Shown here piece by piece: positions 52,940 through 62,169 of a stretch of DNA of 64,000 nucleotides. Below the pieces are notes generated by a model. The model saw only the letters and a program-made list of their open reading frames with translations, was not told where the DNA came from and made no database searches. The DNA comes from Porpolomopsis calyptriformis (taxonomy: Eukaryota; Basidiomycota; Agaricomycetes; Agaricales; Hygrophoraceae): assembly GCA_951640195.1 (NCBI GenBank), contig OX621171.1:310001-374000 (forward strand). Direction: 5' to 3'. A program made the translations under genes and the position numbers. How positions within the stretch are numbered: the stretch's first letter is position 1; every line of letters begins with the position of its first letter.

Positions 52940-53596
52940 AAGTCGCCGTTTGAATTGAGTCTTCGTACATCTTCACAATTTCCTTGGCGTGTCGTAAAAT
53001 GTTTAATCGATCTTCCCAAGTGGCTTCTTCGATCAGATAGCCTTTCCATTTGACCAAGTATTTTCATCGTCGTTTAGCTCTGGAATGTTGTAATATGGAT
53101 TCAACCTCGTATTCTTCTTCATTTTCGATCAGATCAGGAGGAGGCCATGATGTGTCGATGACATCGGGGTGGAGCAATTTATTTCTGACATTGGGTCTCA
53201 GGAGTGAAACGTGAAAGACTGGGTGTAATCTCCATGTTCTGGGGATGTCGATCAGATAAGCAAGGTCTGATATCTTTTTCAAGACCTTGAATGGTCCGGT
53301 CTGTCGGTTGTCGAGCTTCTTCGAAGGTCATGTTGTCTTGATATTCTTGGTGTCCAACCAAACTAGATCTCCTTCTTCATAGGAGGGCGAGAGTTTCCAT
53401 TTGTGATTGGCATATTTCTTCATCAATTCCGTTGTCTTCAACAAAGATTGTTCGGCATTTTGCTGTGTGTGTGTGAGGCATTTGTGAAAGGTGTTGGCTG
53501 CAGGCACATTACTTTGATCCGGAATAGTCGTGGGGAGGTGGGGATGATGTCCATATTCCATATAGAATGGTGATTGTGAAGTAGCAGAGTGTTGTT
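52940..53596 (-). pseudogene. B5 integrase C-terminus and chromodomain, broken
   Basis: MEYGHHPHLPTTIPDQSNVP (53561), KKYANHKWKLSPSYEEGDLV and WLDTKNIKTT. A stop follows, then LAYLIDIPRTWRLHPVFHVS and LLRPNVRNKLLHPDV, with the chromodomain beginning YEVESILQHSRAKRR. A stop at 53064 cuts the chromodomain; its LVKWKGYLIEEATWEDR-like continuation can be read to about 52990. Confidence 0.8.
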
Positions 53597-53613
53597 ACCT
53601 TGCTCGACAAGGT
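53597..53613. repeat. Terminal hairpin of the Helitron
   Basis: 6-bp arms ACCTTG/CAAGGT around a 5-nt loop CTCGA, exactly at the junction with B5 sequence. Helitron 3' ends carry such a hairpin. Confidence 0.65.
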
Positions 53614-55099
53614 GTACTGGATAGGTCACAATGAAGCCAGATTTTGTCTTTTCAGTTAATTATGGATCAATATATTATATAATATATAATTTATGGGTTA
53701 CTGACTAATCTACATCTTTCTTGTGTATTTTCGTTCAGTCTCTCTAACCTATCATCTTCTTCAAATAAGAATATGTTGTGAGTCTTTTTAAACATATCTT
53801 CATCAAAATCACGTAGTAATCATATCGTTTTACGACCTGAACTTCGTGATAATGCGATATAGAGGTTAAAGAGGGATAAAGTTCTGGATGGTGGTGAAGC
53901 GATGTCAACGATAACATATAGAAGAGTTTGGCCTTGTGAACGATAGTCAGTGAATGCGTAGGCGGCAGTTATTGGGAATTGTTTACGTTTAACAGTGCAT
54001 TTGACATACTTTCCGTTTTCTTGGGGAATTTTTATTTCCATCGTTGTTTGTTCACATTGGATAGGTATAACCCCATCGTCCAATCCATCAAGTTTCGAGG
54101 CTCTTGTCCATGAGAGTTTGACAAGAATGTATAGTGGGAGATATTTTAACTAGATGATCGATTCATCCCTGATTGGTGGTTCATCGGGGTGGAGGATTAT
54201 GTCGACTATTTCACCTCGGGCACCATTTGTAATGTCAAGATCGGTTTCGATGTTGTTCGTGACAAGTACCTTCATTCCTTTTGATATCTGTAATCTGGTG
54301 GGTAGTTCCTTTCACTGTCATCTTTTTTCGTTTTTCATATGCATCGCTAAATGGTAACGTTCACATAGAGACAATGGTTTTTTGCCTATGGTGTCATCTG
54401 CTGTGCATATGAAAAGTTGTTCACTGCTAATTCGACACCATTTTCAGCTTGATGCCTCATTCCACATCAACCGTACTGCATGCCGGGGAGTCACTAATGC
54501 AGCGTTTGCCCAAGGATCGCGTTCGTAATCGTCATGCAACGAAGACTGATTGTCGATCACAAGTTGTCAAAGTGTGGTTATATCTTTTTGTTGGATCTGA
54601 CCTTTGCGTAGGTTTGACAGCAAGTCTCGCCATGTCGGGTCTGTTATACGCATTTGCTTTTTTAGGATAACGACGGTGTTAAATTCTTCATAGATCGCTC
54701 TGCCAATTTGGCATTCGATAGGATCTTTTTCAAGATCTATTGGACGATATAGAAACTGGTTTGTGCTTTGCGCGACAGGTGGAAATTGGCGCAAGTCACC
54801 ACACAGGATCACGTTTATACCTCCAAAAGAATATCCCGGTTGCTTCAAATCCAATCCTTGCTTCGCGATTGAGATTATTCGGGATAATTTGGCAAGAAAG
54901 GATTTCGAAAGCATTGAATATTTGTTGATAATGAGGTATTGTTTGTCCTTCCAAAACTGTTGCAACTTTTTTCTTGCTTTGTTGCTCATTTTTTTGTTTG
55001 GACTGATAGATAGTGACACAATAGTGTGCGTCGTTTTCCCATTGATAAGGGAAGCTGCGACTCCAGTGTATGCTGATTTAACAAGCAAGTGTTTTGCAC

Positions 55100-55154
55100 C
55101 TGTCGTAATAAAAATTTGTAAGTTTTTTTTGGGGTTTGTTTTCTGTTTACGCAC
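55100..55154 (-). other. Intron in the Helitron helicase domain
   Basis: Donor GTGCGT, acceptor CGACAG, 55 bp. Removing it restores the frame between Walker A and the next helicase block (FLRES joined to AKHLLVKSAYTG). Confidence 0.7.
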
Positions 55155-58100
55155 TTTCCCGTAAAAAAGCATCTGTCACCATTTGAATAACCTTTGACTT
55201 CCCTGTTCCTCCTTCACCATGAAGGATCATCCGCAAAGGAGGTGGATTGTCACCCGCAAGAGTTTGATTTAGGTGTGATACGATTATACTATATGCTCGA
55301 TATTGATCTTGTTTCAACATTGAAGGATCTACTGACGGGAGCGGTGCTTCTGCAGGAAAGATGGATACACTTGGCTCGTCTCATTCATCAATATGGTGAG
55401 TTTCATCTACTTTATCAAGTCTGTCGATACCAGTGCAATCATATGGATCTGGTGATGCCATCGTTTGATTATGGTCCACATTCTGGGAGATCGTGTCATT
55501 GTTTAATTGGTTTATCCATTTTGATAGGTTTTGGACGTTGCCTCCGATCGCATTGTGTGGTTTGTTTTCAGGAAAGGTTTCCCATTCCGCGTCGTTAGAA
55601 GGGAAAATATTTGCGTGTTTGGTGACTTCAAGTGCAATTTTGCTGTGTATTTCTTCTCGGAGTGGTATTTGTGTTTCGATCATGTCTTGTACATTTTCTT
55701 CAGTAATGCTGTAGTGAGGATTGATAAATGTTTCGTCTGGATCTACCCCATCAATATAATCATCTTTTTCCTTTGTTTCCTTTGAATGATTTATGTCAAT
55801 TTCGTCGTTGTTTTCCCTACTCACTTTCGCTGCTGTATCACAGTCATGGAAGTATTGTATGCCTGAAAGTAATGTGTGGATATGAGTGGGTGTTGACAAC
55901 TTGAATCTTTTGAAGGCATCGGTCCATGTTTCCCATTCTTTTTTCAGACAGGAATGTAAATCTCGCCACGGTTTCAGAAGCATGAGCATGCAAGCACAAT
56001 AAAATTCGTAGATGTCGGGATCATCGCAACATGGTAAATGGTGGCCAATACAATTGGGCAAATTTCTGTGTCCAGGGGTATGAATAATATGATATTTTTG
56101 ATTGTATTTTGGATGTAATTTACGGTACCGGACTCGATGGTTTTTTGGATGCCCAGGACCTCTAACCAAATCATCTTCATCTGCGATTGTGCCTTCATTT
56201 CGGTCATGATCTTGTAGGTCAGTCTCGTATGTGTCCACAAAAAAACTTAACATGTTGTAGTTGTCTAGGTCATCGCCACGAAGAGAATAGTCAGTTATTT
56301 GACTCTTAGTGAAAACCTTTCCGACATTGTTAATGTCAAGTAAAAGTGTGTCGTTAGAATTCTAGAAAATTAATTGAGGTGATTAGGAAACGTCAGTTTA
56401 TTGATATCGGGTACGTACATGTTGCATTTGATCCATCATTTTATCATTTGTTTGTGAGTCCTCATATGTATCTTCACTTGGTAGAAGTTTTCTAACGATT
56501 AATCCATAATCCTGTTATTTTGTATGATTTGTTGGGAGCATAAGTTTACTTACTTTGGCTGCGGTGCATCAACTAGAAAATCATACCTATCGGCAACATA
56601 AATATATATAAAAGGTTATAGAATTAAATTGACATACTTTGATTGTTCAATTAGGTCGGGAAAAGTGTTTAATAACACTTGAACAAAAGATGTCCAGTAA
56701 ATTGTTGAATATGTGTGAGAGCGATAGACATCTCCCCAGCCCATCAGATACGAGATCACCATGGGCACTGCCAGTTCTTGTTCACGATTGATGGCATGTA
56801 CCAACCGAAACAAAAGAAGTCTTGAATTTTCGCGTAAAATATTGACATATTCAGGGTTCGGGTATTTTTGGTGGTAGGCGTAGCCTTGAGTGAGGACTGT
56901 GGATGTATTGTATGATTTGCCTTGATCCTTTGTAGCGTACACAGTAACATAGAAAGTGACATTTTTAGTATCACCTCTATTGGTAAGCAGTTTACCATCA
57001 TTGTTACATCGCAGATATATGAGAATCCCTGGAATCCAGCCGTTCATAAACTCATACAACCTTTTAACACCCCATTTTCTATCTTCGCAAATGAAGTCAT
57101 TGATGGCACAATCAAATGGGGCCTTGCACTTGCAACGAAGTCGACCTTTCTTGTTGTGAAAAAGACAATGACGGATTTTGCATGTGTGTAGCTGTTGGGT
57201 CCTTGCGGTATGTAATTCCATCATTTGCAGCTGAGAGTCGTAATCAGGAGAATCAGGGATAGGGGGGCGATTGTAGGTAATTTCTTTATCCATTGGGATA
57301 TTTTTGATCATCTCTGCTGACTCCAGACCAGGCAAATAAGTGTGAAAATTGGCTTGTATATAAGCCACGACACGTTCTCGGAATGTCTAGCTTTTCAAGA
57401 GGTCTATTATCTCATCCGCAGTGGGTGCATGGCACAACCAAAGCAGAAGATGCAAATGAAGGGTTCCGCGGCCCTGTGATTCCACAGCACCAAAATATGC
57501 TGCAACACAACTGAGAATTCCCATATTCGATTTGACTTGATGGCCTTGGATTTTGATCTGAAACAGTGTCTCGAACACTGTTTGAACCGAAAAATGGAAG
57601 AATTTAGCAGCTGCATATGGATCGGCCGCAATGTTTTGAGCACGTTTATTGGCATTCGGTCCAGCAATGGACAGAAAGGCATCTATATTGATGTCTTCCC
57701 CTGCAAAGACTTGCACTACTGGGTCGTGTAGATCAGAAGGATTTATAGTGATCCAAAGGTAAGGTGGACCCAGATACATAGAAGTCGACCAAATCTGACT
57801 CCGTAGCTGATAGCGTGTTTAGTTGGATCCCACCACCCTTCTGATTGACCCGTAGACATTTTTTCGGAGCAAACATATGGCAGGATCAGTGATTATTTTT
57901 TTTTGTTCTTCCTCCTGCCGAGCCTTTTCAAACTGTTCTTTTGTGATGGAAGATATGATACGGGCTTCACGCTCAAAGTTTCCTCTACGCATCTGTAATC
58001 TCGCTGAACCCAAAGCTTCACGACGCTGCAAGATCCCGAAAGAGATGAATGGAAACGTTCCGTGTTTGCGAAACCGATGATCAAAGTATTGAAGAGACCA

Positions 58101-58437
58101 TTTCACATGTTCCTTGAAGTCGACAGGAACTAATCTCCTCGCTTCAATACCTCCTCTCCCATATGGATACAAACTCAGAAAGGCTTTTTCGAAGAAATTG
58201 TGAGCTGTGGGATTGTCGTTCTTGTCTTTTTCAATTAAATATTTTCGTGGAGGTTGACCAAAATCATTAACAGGCCGACACCCATGCCATACAATATAAG
58301 GACCTTCTTGTCCTTCATTCCACAAATTTGCCATCCCCCAGAGCGTCATTTCGCTTGCTGTCATTTTTGACATATCTGCGTCAACGGTTCCACTGACAAG
58401 AAGAGGTATGACTTCAGCACTCTCTACGATATCAATT

Positions 58438-58479
58438 CTAATATTTAACATCGTTAGCATATAGAAACTGTACACGCAC
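58438..58479 (-). other. Intron in the Helitron N-terminal region
   Basis: Donor GTGCGT, branch GCTAAC, acceptor ATATTAG, 42 bp. The length is a multiple of three, so the unspliced reading also stays open. Confidence 0.65.
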
Positions 58480-59908
58480 CAGTCGGTTCTACATCCGATC
58501 CTGGTCAAACATAAGAAAATACGATAAACATGAGTAGATGTATAAATTTAACTCTTTGCTTGCCTTCGTTTTCAACAGTTTGTTCAGGAACATACCCTGC
58601 CATCTCTTGATTGATTATACCGACATCAACCGTTTGTCATACAATACTGGATATTTCGATGGGCACATCGTCTTCAGGTAACCGCGCAAGGGCTTTGAAG
58701 TCTACAATGATATTGCCGTAGTATTTAGGATTATTGGATTTCAACCACAACAATGCTTCTAGGACAACTTGGCGACGGACACGAAAGAGCTTTCATATGT
58801 TTTGCATAGGTATTTGTCCTTGACCGATAAAAGTCACCGATATAACCAATGAGGCATCAAGCATCCCTGAATCATTGATGCCGTTGCATCCACGTCCAAA
58901 TCGTAGGTGCTAACCATGCCTCGCATGCCGCGCTGCAAAGTTGATGGATCTGGCTGATGCACATTTTTTGTGTACAGCTTGAACACGAACACACGCGGAA
59001 ACAACAATGCAATCAACATTTGCTCTGGGAACGATAGACGCTCAAGTTCCCAAGGAATCAGTCCAATCCACATATCATTTGCTAGTGAAAATTGTGGAGG
59101 TTTATGAGAAGAAACCTGCAAGTCTGTATTACAGGTGCGACATATTTTCACAAAAATGTTTTCGCCTAAGTCATGGACCACCCCGCTTGGTTCCAAGAGG
59201 AGTCTGCGAACGAGGGTATGAGCCGGATGTGGATTTTTTGGGATGAGACAGTACGAGTTAGGTATGTTGGAAATATTGAGTGTTATAACATTGCCCTTTG
59301 TGCAACTGACTTCTCGAGTGCATACCGAACATACAGACATTTTCAAAGCGTCATTGCTAGTTGCTTTGTAAAACTCATGATAACATTGATAAATTTGATC
59401 CCGCAATGGTAACTCCATGAATTTGGTCAGGTCCCAATGCTCGTACGTATTTGATTCATCATCTTTTCTTTTAACACAGCAAGATATTTGATCGGTACAA
59501 TGTTTCCTCTTCCTACACGATAAACAATCTTCCGCCTCCTTGGCTAACTGTCTCATCTTTGCCAATGCAGCTTCTCATAGGTTTGCCACAAAAGATGATA
59601 ATCCGTGCAACAAAAGATAGTCAATTAAGACTTGTTTCTTCGAATGAAAGCATGCAGGAATGATGATTTGACTGTGATGAACTTGCAAGAGAGTGAGTAT
59701 TTCTCTGTACGTTAACTTCGAAATGTCTTCACGAAGGTTGGAATCCATCATCGAGCAGAAGCATTCAAGCCTTAAGAGTTCAAATAAGTTTGAATAATTT
59801 TTCCCCATCCCTTATATATGCCCAGAATGCAATGACGAAACATTCTTTGCCCTGCTAGTTTATTCTATGAACTTCCTTGCACCCATTAGTAAGTTTATAT
59901 TCATAATC

Positions 59909-59964
59909 AATGGAAATGACTGATACGTAGAGAATGATGTCTCTACATATCAGTCATTTCCATT
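59909..59964. repeat. Long hairpin between the two Helitron genes
   Basis: Arms 59909-59933 and 59940-59964 are inverted repeats of 25 bp with one C/T mismatch, around a 6-nt loop ATGATG. They lie in the divergent intergenic region. Confidence 0.85.
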
Positions 59965-60041
59965 TGATGAATAATATAATTGCCTCCATGACTCTGTCTC
60001 TTCCACCAAATTTCTCGATGTTTCTTGAAGCCCAACAAACA

Positions 60042-60048
60042 TATAAAA
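60042..60048 (+). promoter_or_regulatory. TATA box of the plus-strand Helitron gene
   Basis: TATAAAA, about 110 nt before the ATG at 60153. A pyrimidine-rich leader (CTTCACTATCTTCAC) follows, as is common before fungal start codons. Confidence 0.55.
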
Positions 60049-60152
60049 GAAGACCATTTTCTCTTTTCAAAGTACGTCACATTTCTTTTTAACAAAAAAG
60101 AAAAATGAACCTCAACACCTTCACTATCTTCACTTTATCACTTTGAATACAA

Positions 60153-61298
60153 ATGATACAAACCCACAAATCATCTTCCTCGAAATCTCACCTTCCTTCT
60201 GATGCTCCTTCATCTCCATCAGCCCCAGCTTCATCGCAATCTTCACAGATCACGAATCCACAAACGCCGCCTTTTAGTGAAATTGATTCTGATCTGAAAA
60301 AAATCCATTTGTTCCTCGGTAATCCTAGCATATTGGAGCATGTTGAATGGGTTGACTCAGGTCAACAACAGAGGCTTGTGGTGAAAAAAGATAACAAAGA
60401 TGAGCAATACCAACCTGCTATACTCGAGTGGGTTGCTGAAATCAGTCCGAATGACTTTTGGCTATATGCTTGTGCTGGGTGGAATGGTGAACAGGGTCCG
60501 AACAACTCCTGGGCCAAACTGTCTCCATTCGAGAAAGCAAAAGCGCAGGCCAACTTACACTGTCCGAGCCAAGTCCTTTTTGCATCCGATTGGAAAGCCT
60601 GTCTTGGTAATATCACCAATATTTTGACAGCAGCCAAAAAAAAGGATACAAAGACTGGGTTCACCATTATAAAGAATGATGAGATCAAAATCAGACATGG
60701 AATATTTGAGGTACGAACTGAGATTGATTCCGAACTCGTTTTTTTTTTCTTCTTTCAACTTACCGAACCTCATTAATAGCCGAAACAAGATACTGATACA
60801 GACGACAATGCACCATCTGATGATGAAACCATCGAAGATGATGAAACCATAAAGAGTCAAGATAGTAAGTCATTCGTCAACGAATAAGCGATGAATCTCA
60901 ATCTCATTTCTTCGGGTGTAGGCTCTAACCTCGGTCCTGAATTTTCAACTGAAAATATGCCATGCAAATTCCCAAAAGCAATTGAAGCTCTTGATCGCAT
61001 CAAAGAGGACCGATTATATGATTTCTCCCCTTTACCGGCCACTACGATGAGTGGGCAACCTGTCCTACCTGCGGAATACGAGAAAAGATTGGCAGGTGCA
61101 ACCGTTCTCGCTTGCATAATTTTATCCTGTGATTATTTCGCAGGTGAAGGCTATCAGTTTTACGCCGACATCGAAGGTCTTTGTGTCTTGAGGCCGCCGA
61201 AAGCTGTTATACTGCCATCTCCTTCCAAATCACCAAGCAAGAAGAGGAAGTTTGCGTTACCAGAGTATGTGCGCAATGCGAGGGTGAAGATTGCTTAA
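60153..61298 (+). CDS. Intact two-intron gene inside the Helitron, 339 aa, unknown function
   Basis: I do not recognise this protein. Exons 60153-60710, 60780-60864 and 60922-61298. Introns 60711-60779 (donor GTACGA, acceptor TTAATAG) and 60865-60921 (donor GTAAGT, acceptor GGTGTAG). The spliced frame is open from ATG to TAA, 340 codons including the stop. Layout: Ser/Pro-rich N-terminus (residues 1-45); a domain at about 46-186 with LFLGNPSILEHVEWVDSGQQ, ISPNDFWLYACAGWNGEQGP and HCPSQVLFASDWKACLGNI; an acidic Asp/Glu-rich stretch at about 190-215; a second domain with FPKAIEALDRIKEDRLYDFS and LPAEYEKRLAGATVLACIIL; and a basic SPSKKRKFALP near the C-terminus, a plausible nuclear signal. It is divergent from the Rep gene. 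It has no broken codon, unlike every large ORF around it. It may be a captured host gene or an accessory Helitron gene. Confidence 0.72.
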
Positions 61299-61422
61299 TC
61301 CTTCCCTCCTTTTTGTCCTTTTTTTTCTCTTAAATAGTTCACTTGTATCTAGCCAGCATAGAAAATTACGCTTTTTAATATCAAGCAAGGTTTCTGCCGA
61401 TGAAGTCAGCATTTCCCAGTCA

Positions 61423-61953
61423 GTTGTTGTAGGCAAATTCTGCAGAAGCGAGCCATTCTGACCAGTCGTCCTGCATGAAATTGGTGTAGAAACGTAAGTA
61501 GACTTTGAGTTCTTGATTGGTATGTTCTGTTTGGCCATCTGTTTGAGGATGGTATGCAGTAGAGAGACCGGAGATGATTCCTAAGGAGTTGTTGAGAGCT
61601 TCTGTGAATTTCAATGCAAATTGCACTCCACGATCGGATATAACCTTTTGGGGCCATCCATGATGTTTCTAGACGTGATTCTGAAAGAGTTTCACAGCAC
61701 CTTCTGATGAGAGATGGGAAGTTGTCAGAATGAAGTGAGCTCGTTTGGTGAAGCAATCGACAATGACCATTACAGCATCATAGCCTTGTGACTTGGGGAG
61801 TTCGACGATAAGATCGACGGTGATTTCTTTCCATGGTTCTGTAGAAGGGGGTATGGGTTGGAGTAATCCTGATGGTTTTGAAGGGAAATTCTTGTTTTGT
61901 TGACAAGCTAGACAGGATCGAACGTAGTTGGTGATGTCTTGTGGGGCACCATC
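61423..61953 (-). pseudogene. B5 integrase core (second part of B5)
   Basis: Reads FAYNN at the Helitron junction. Upstream in sense direction lie DWSEWLASAEFAYNN, TDGQTEHTNQELKVYLRFYT (Glu of the DDE kept) and MQFALKFTEALNNSLGIISG, then, with stops, the second Asp region and the SHEGAVKLF-like segment up to the CSCLACQQNK half of the zinc finger near 61900. It is cut by the E2 LTR at 61954. It is the best-preserved third-catalytic region among the B copies. Confidence 0.85.
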
Positions 61954-62148
61954 TGTAACAGATATGTTACATACAGCTACCGTGCTGTGTTTGTACGTAT
62001 TTGTACTGGATACCTTAAGTACTGGTTACACTTAGGTAAACAATAAGTTTACATCCCACTCCTGCTTATACCAGATTTCCCCAATACATTGGTTCTGTGC
62101 ATATCCTAGTATTGAGCAAAGTGTGATAACTTATCCCCAATCCTTACA
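61954..62148 (+). repeat. 5' LTR of E2
   Basis: 195 bp, same ends as the E1 LTRs, followed by the same CTTTTTTGCACATCC presumed primer site. Confidence 0.92.
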
Positions 62149-62169
62149 CTTTTTTGCACATCCACAAGA

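Larger units (their letters stand above)
51595..53596 (-). mobile_element. Element B5, 3' part (continues at 61423-61953)
   Basis: Minus-strand family B element: 3' LTR 51595-52003, accessory ORF, chromodomain and C-terminal integrase up to 53596, where the Helitron is inserted. It resumes at 61423 with the integrase core and ends at 61953, where E2 is inserted. The two parts meet inside the codons for the YNN(Q)QHSATSQ region. Confidence 0.87.
53691..59808 (-). pseudogene. Helitron Rep-helicase gene (spliced, degenerate)
   Basis: Domains from the N-terminus: a Cys-rich DUF6570-like region (CSVCTREVSCTKGN, KPPQFSLANDMWIGLIPWEL, LQRGMRGMVSTYDLDVDA; 59300-58860); a Helitron_like_N region (LYPYGRGGIEARRLVPVDF, RFRKHGTFPFISFGILQRRE; 58200-57990); the Rep HUH motif GRGTLHLHLLLW (57465-57430); and a PIF1-type helicase with Walker A GEGGTGKS (about 55196-55219), GVAASLINGKTTHTI, CGDLRQFPPVAQ and a C-terminal YRSQGQT/LYIALSRSSGRKT. 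Introns seen: 58438-58479 (42 bp) and 55100-55154 (55 bp), more near 56300-56640. A TATATAAG 3-10 nt before the first ATG suggests the real start may be the ATG near 59751. Stops are mainly TGA/TAG/TAA substitutions. The helicase Asp-Glu box reads IINKYSM, from ATC-GAC-GA to ATC-AAC-AA. Confidence 0.9.
53597..61422 (-). mobile_element. Helitron inserted in B5
   Basis: About 7.8 kb that splits the B5 integrase without an obvious target duplication. It encodes the Rep/helicase protein on the minus strand and a second gene on the plus strand. The left terminus is the hairpin ACCTTG-CTCGA-CAAGGT (53597-53613), the 3' end in the Rep orientation. An inverted copy of its first eight bases, AGCAAGGT, lies at 61384-61391, about 30 nt from the right edge. 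The standard CTRR 3' end is not seen, so it may belong to the Helitron2-like group. That assignment is inference. Confidence 0.8.

Noticed and set aside
54740..55785. Plus-strand open frames over the Helitron helicase
   Set aside because: They overlap the conserved Walker A and helicase blocks on the other strand, with no splice or promoter evidence.
53591..61428. GTTGTT on both sides of the Helitron as a 6-bp target duplication
   Set aside because: Other B copies show that the uninterrupted site itself contains two GTTGTT-like units (codons for Asn-Asn-Gln-Gln-His), so the flanks are explained without duplication.
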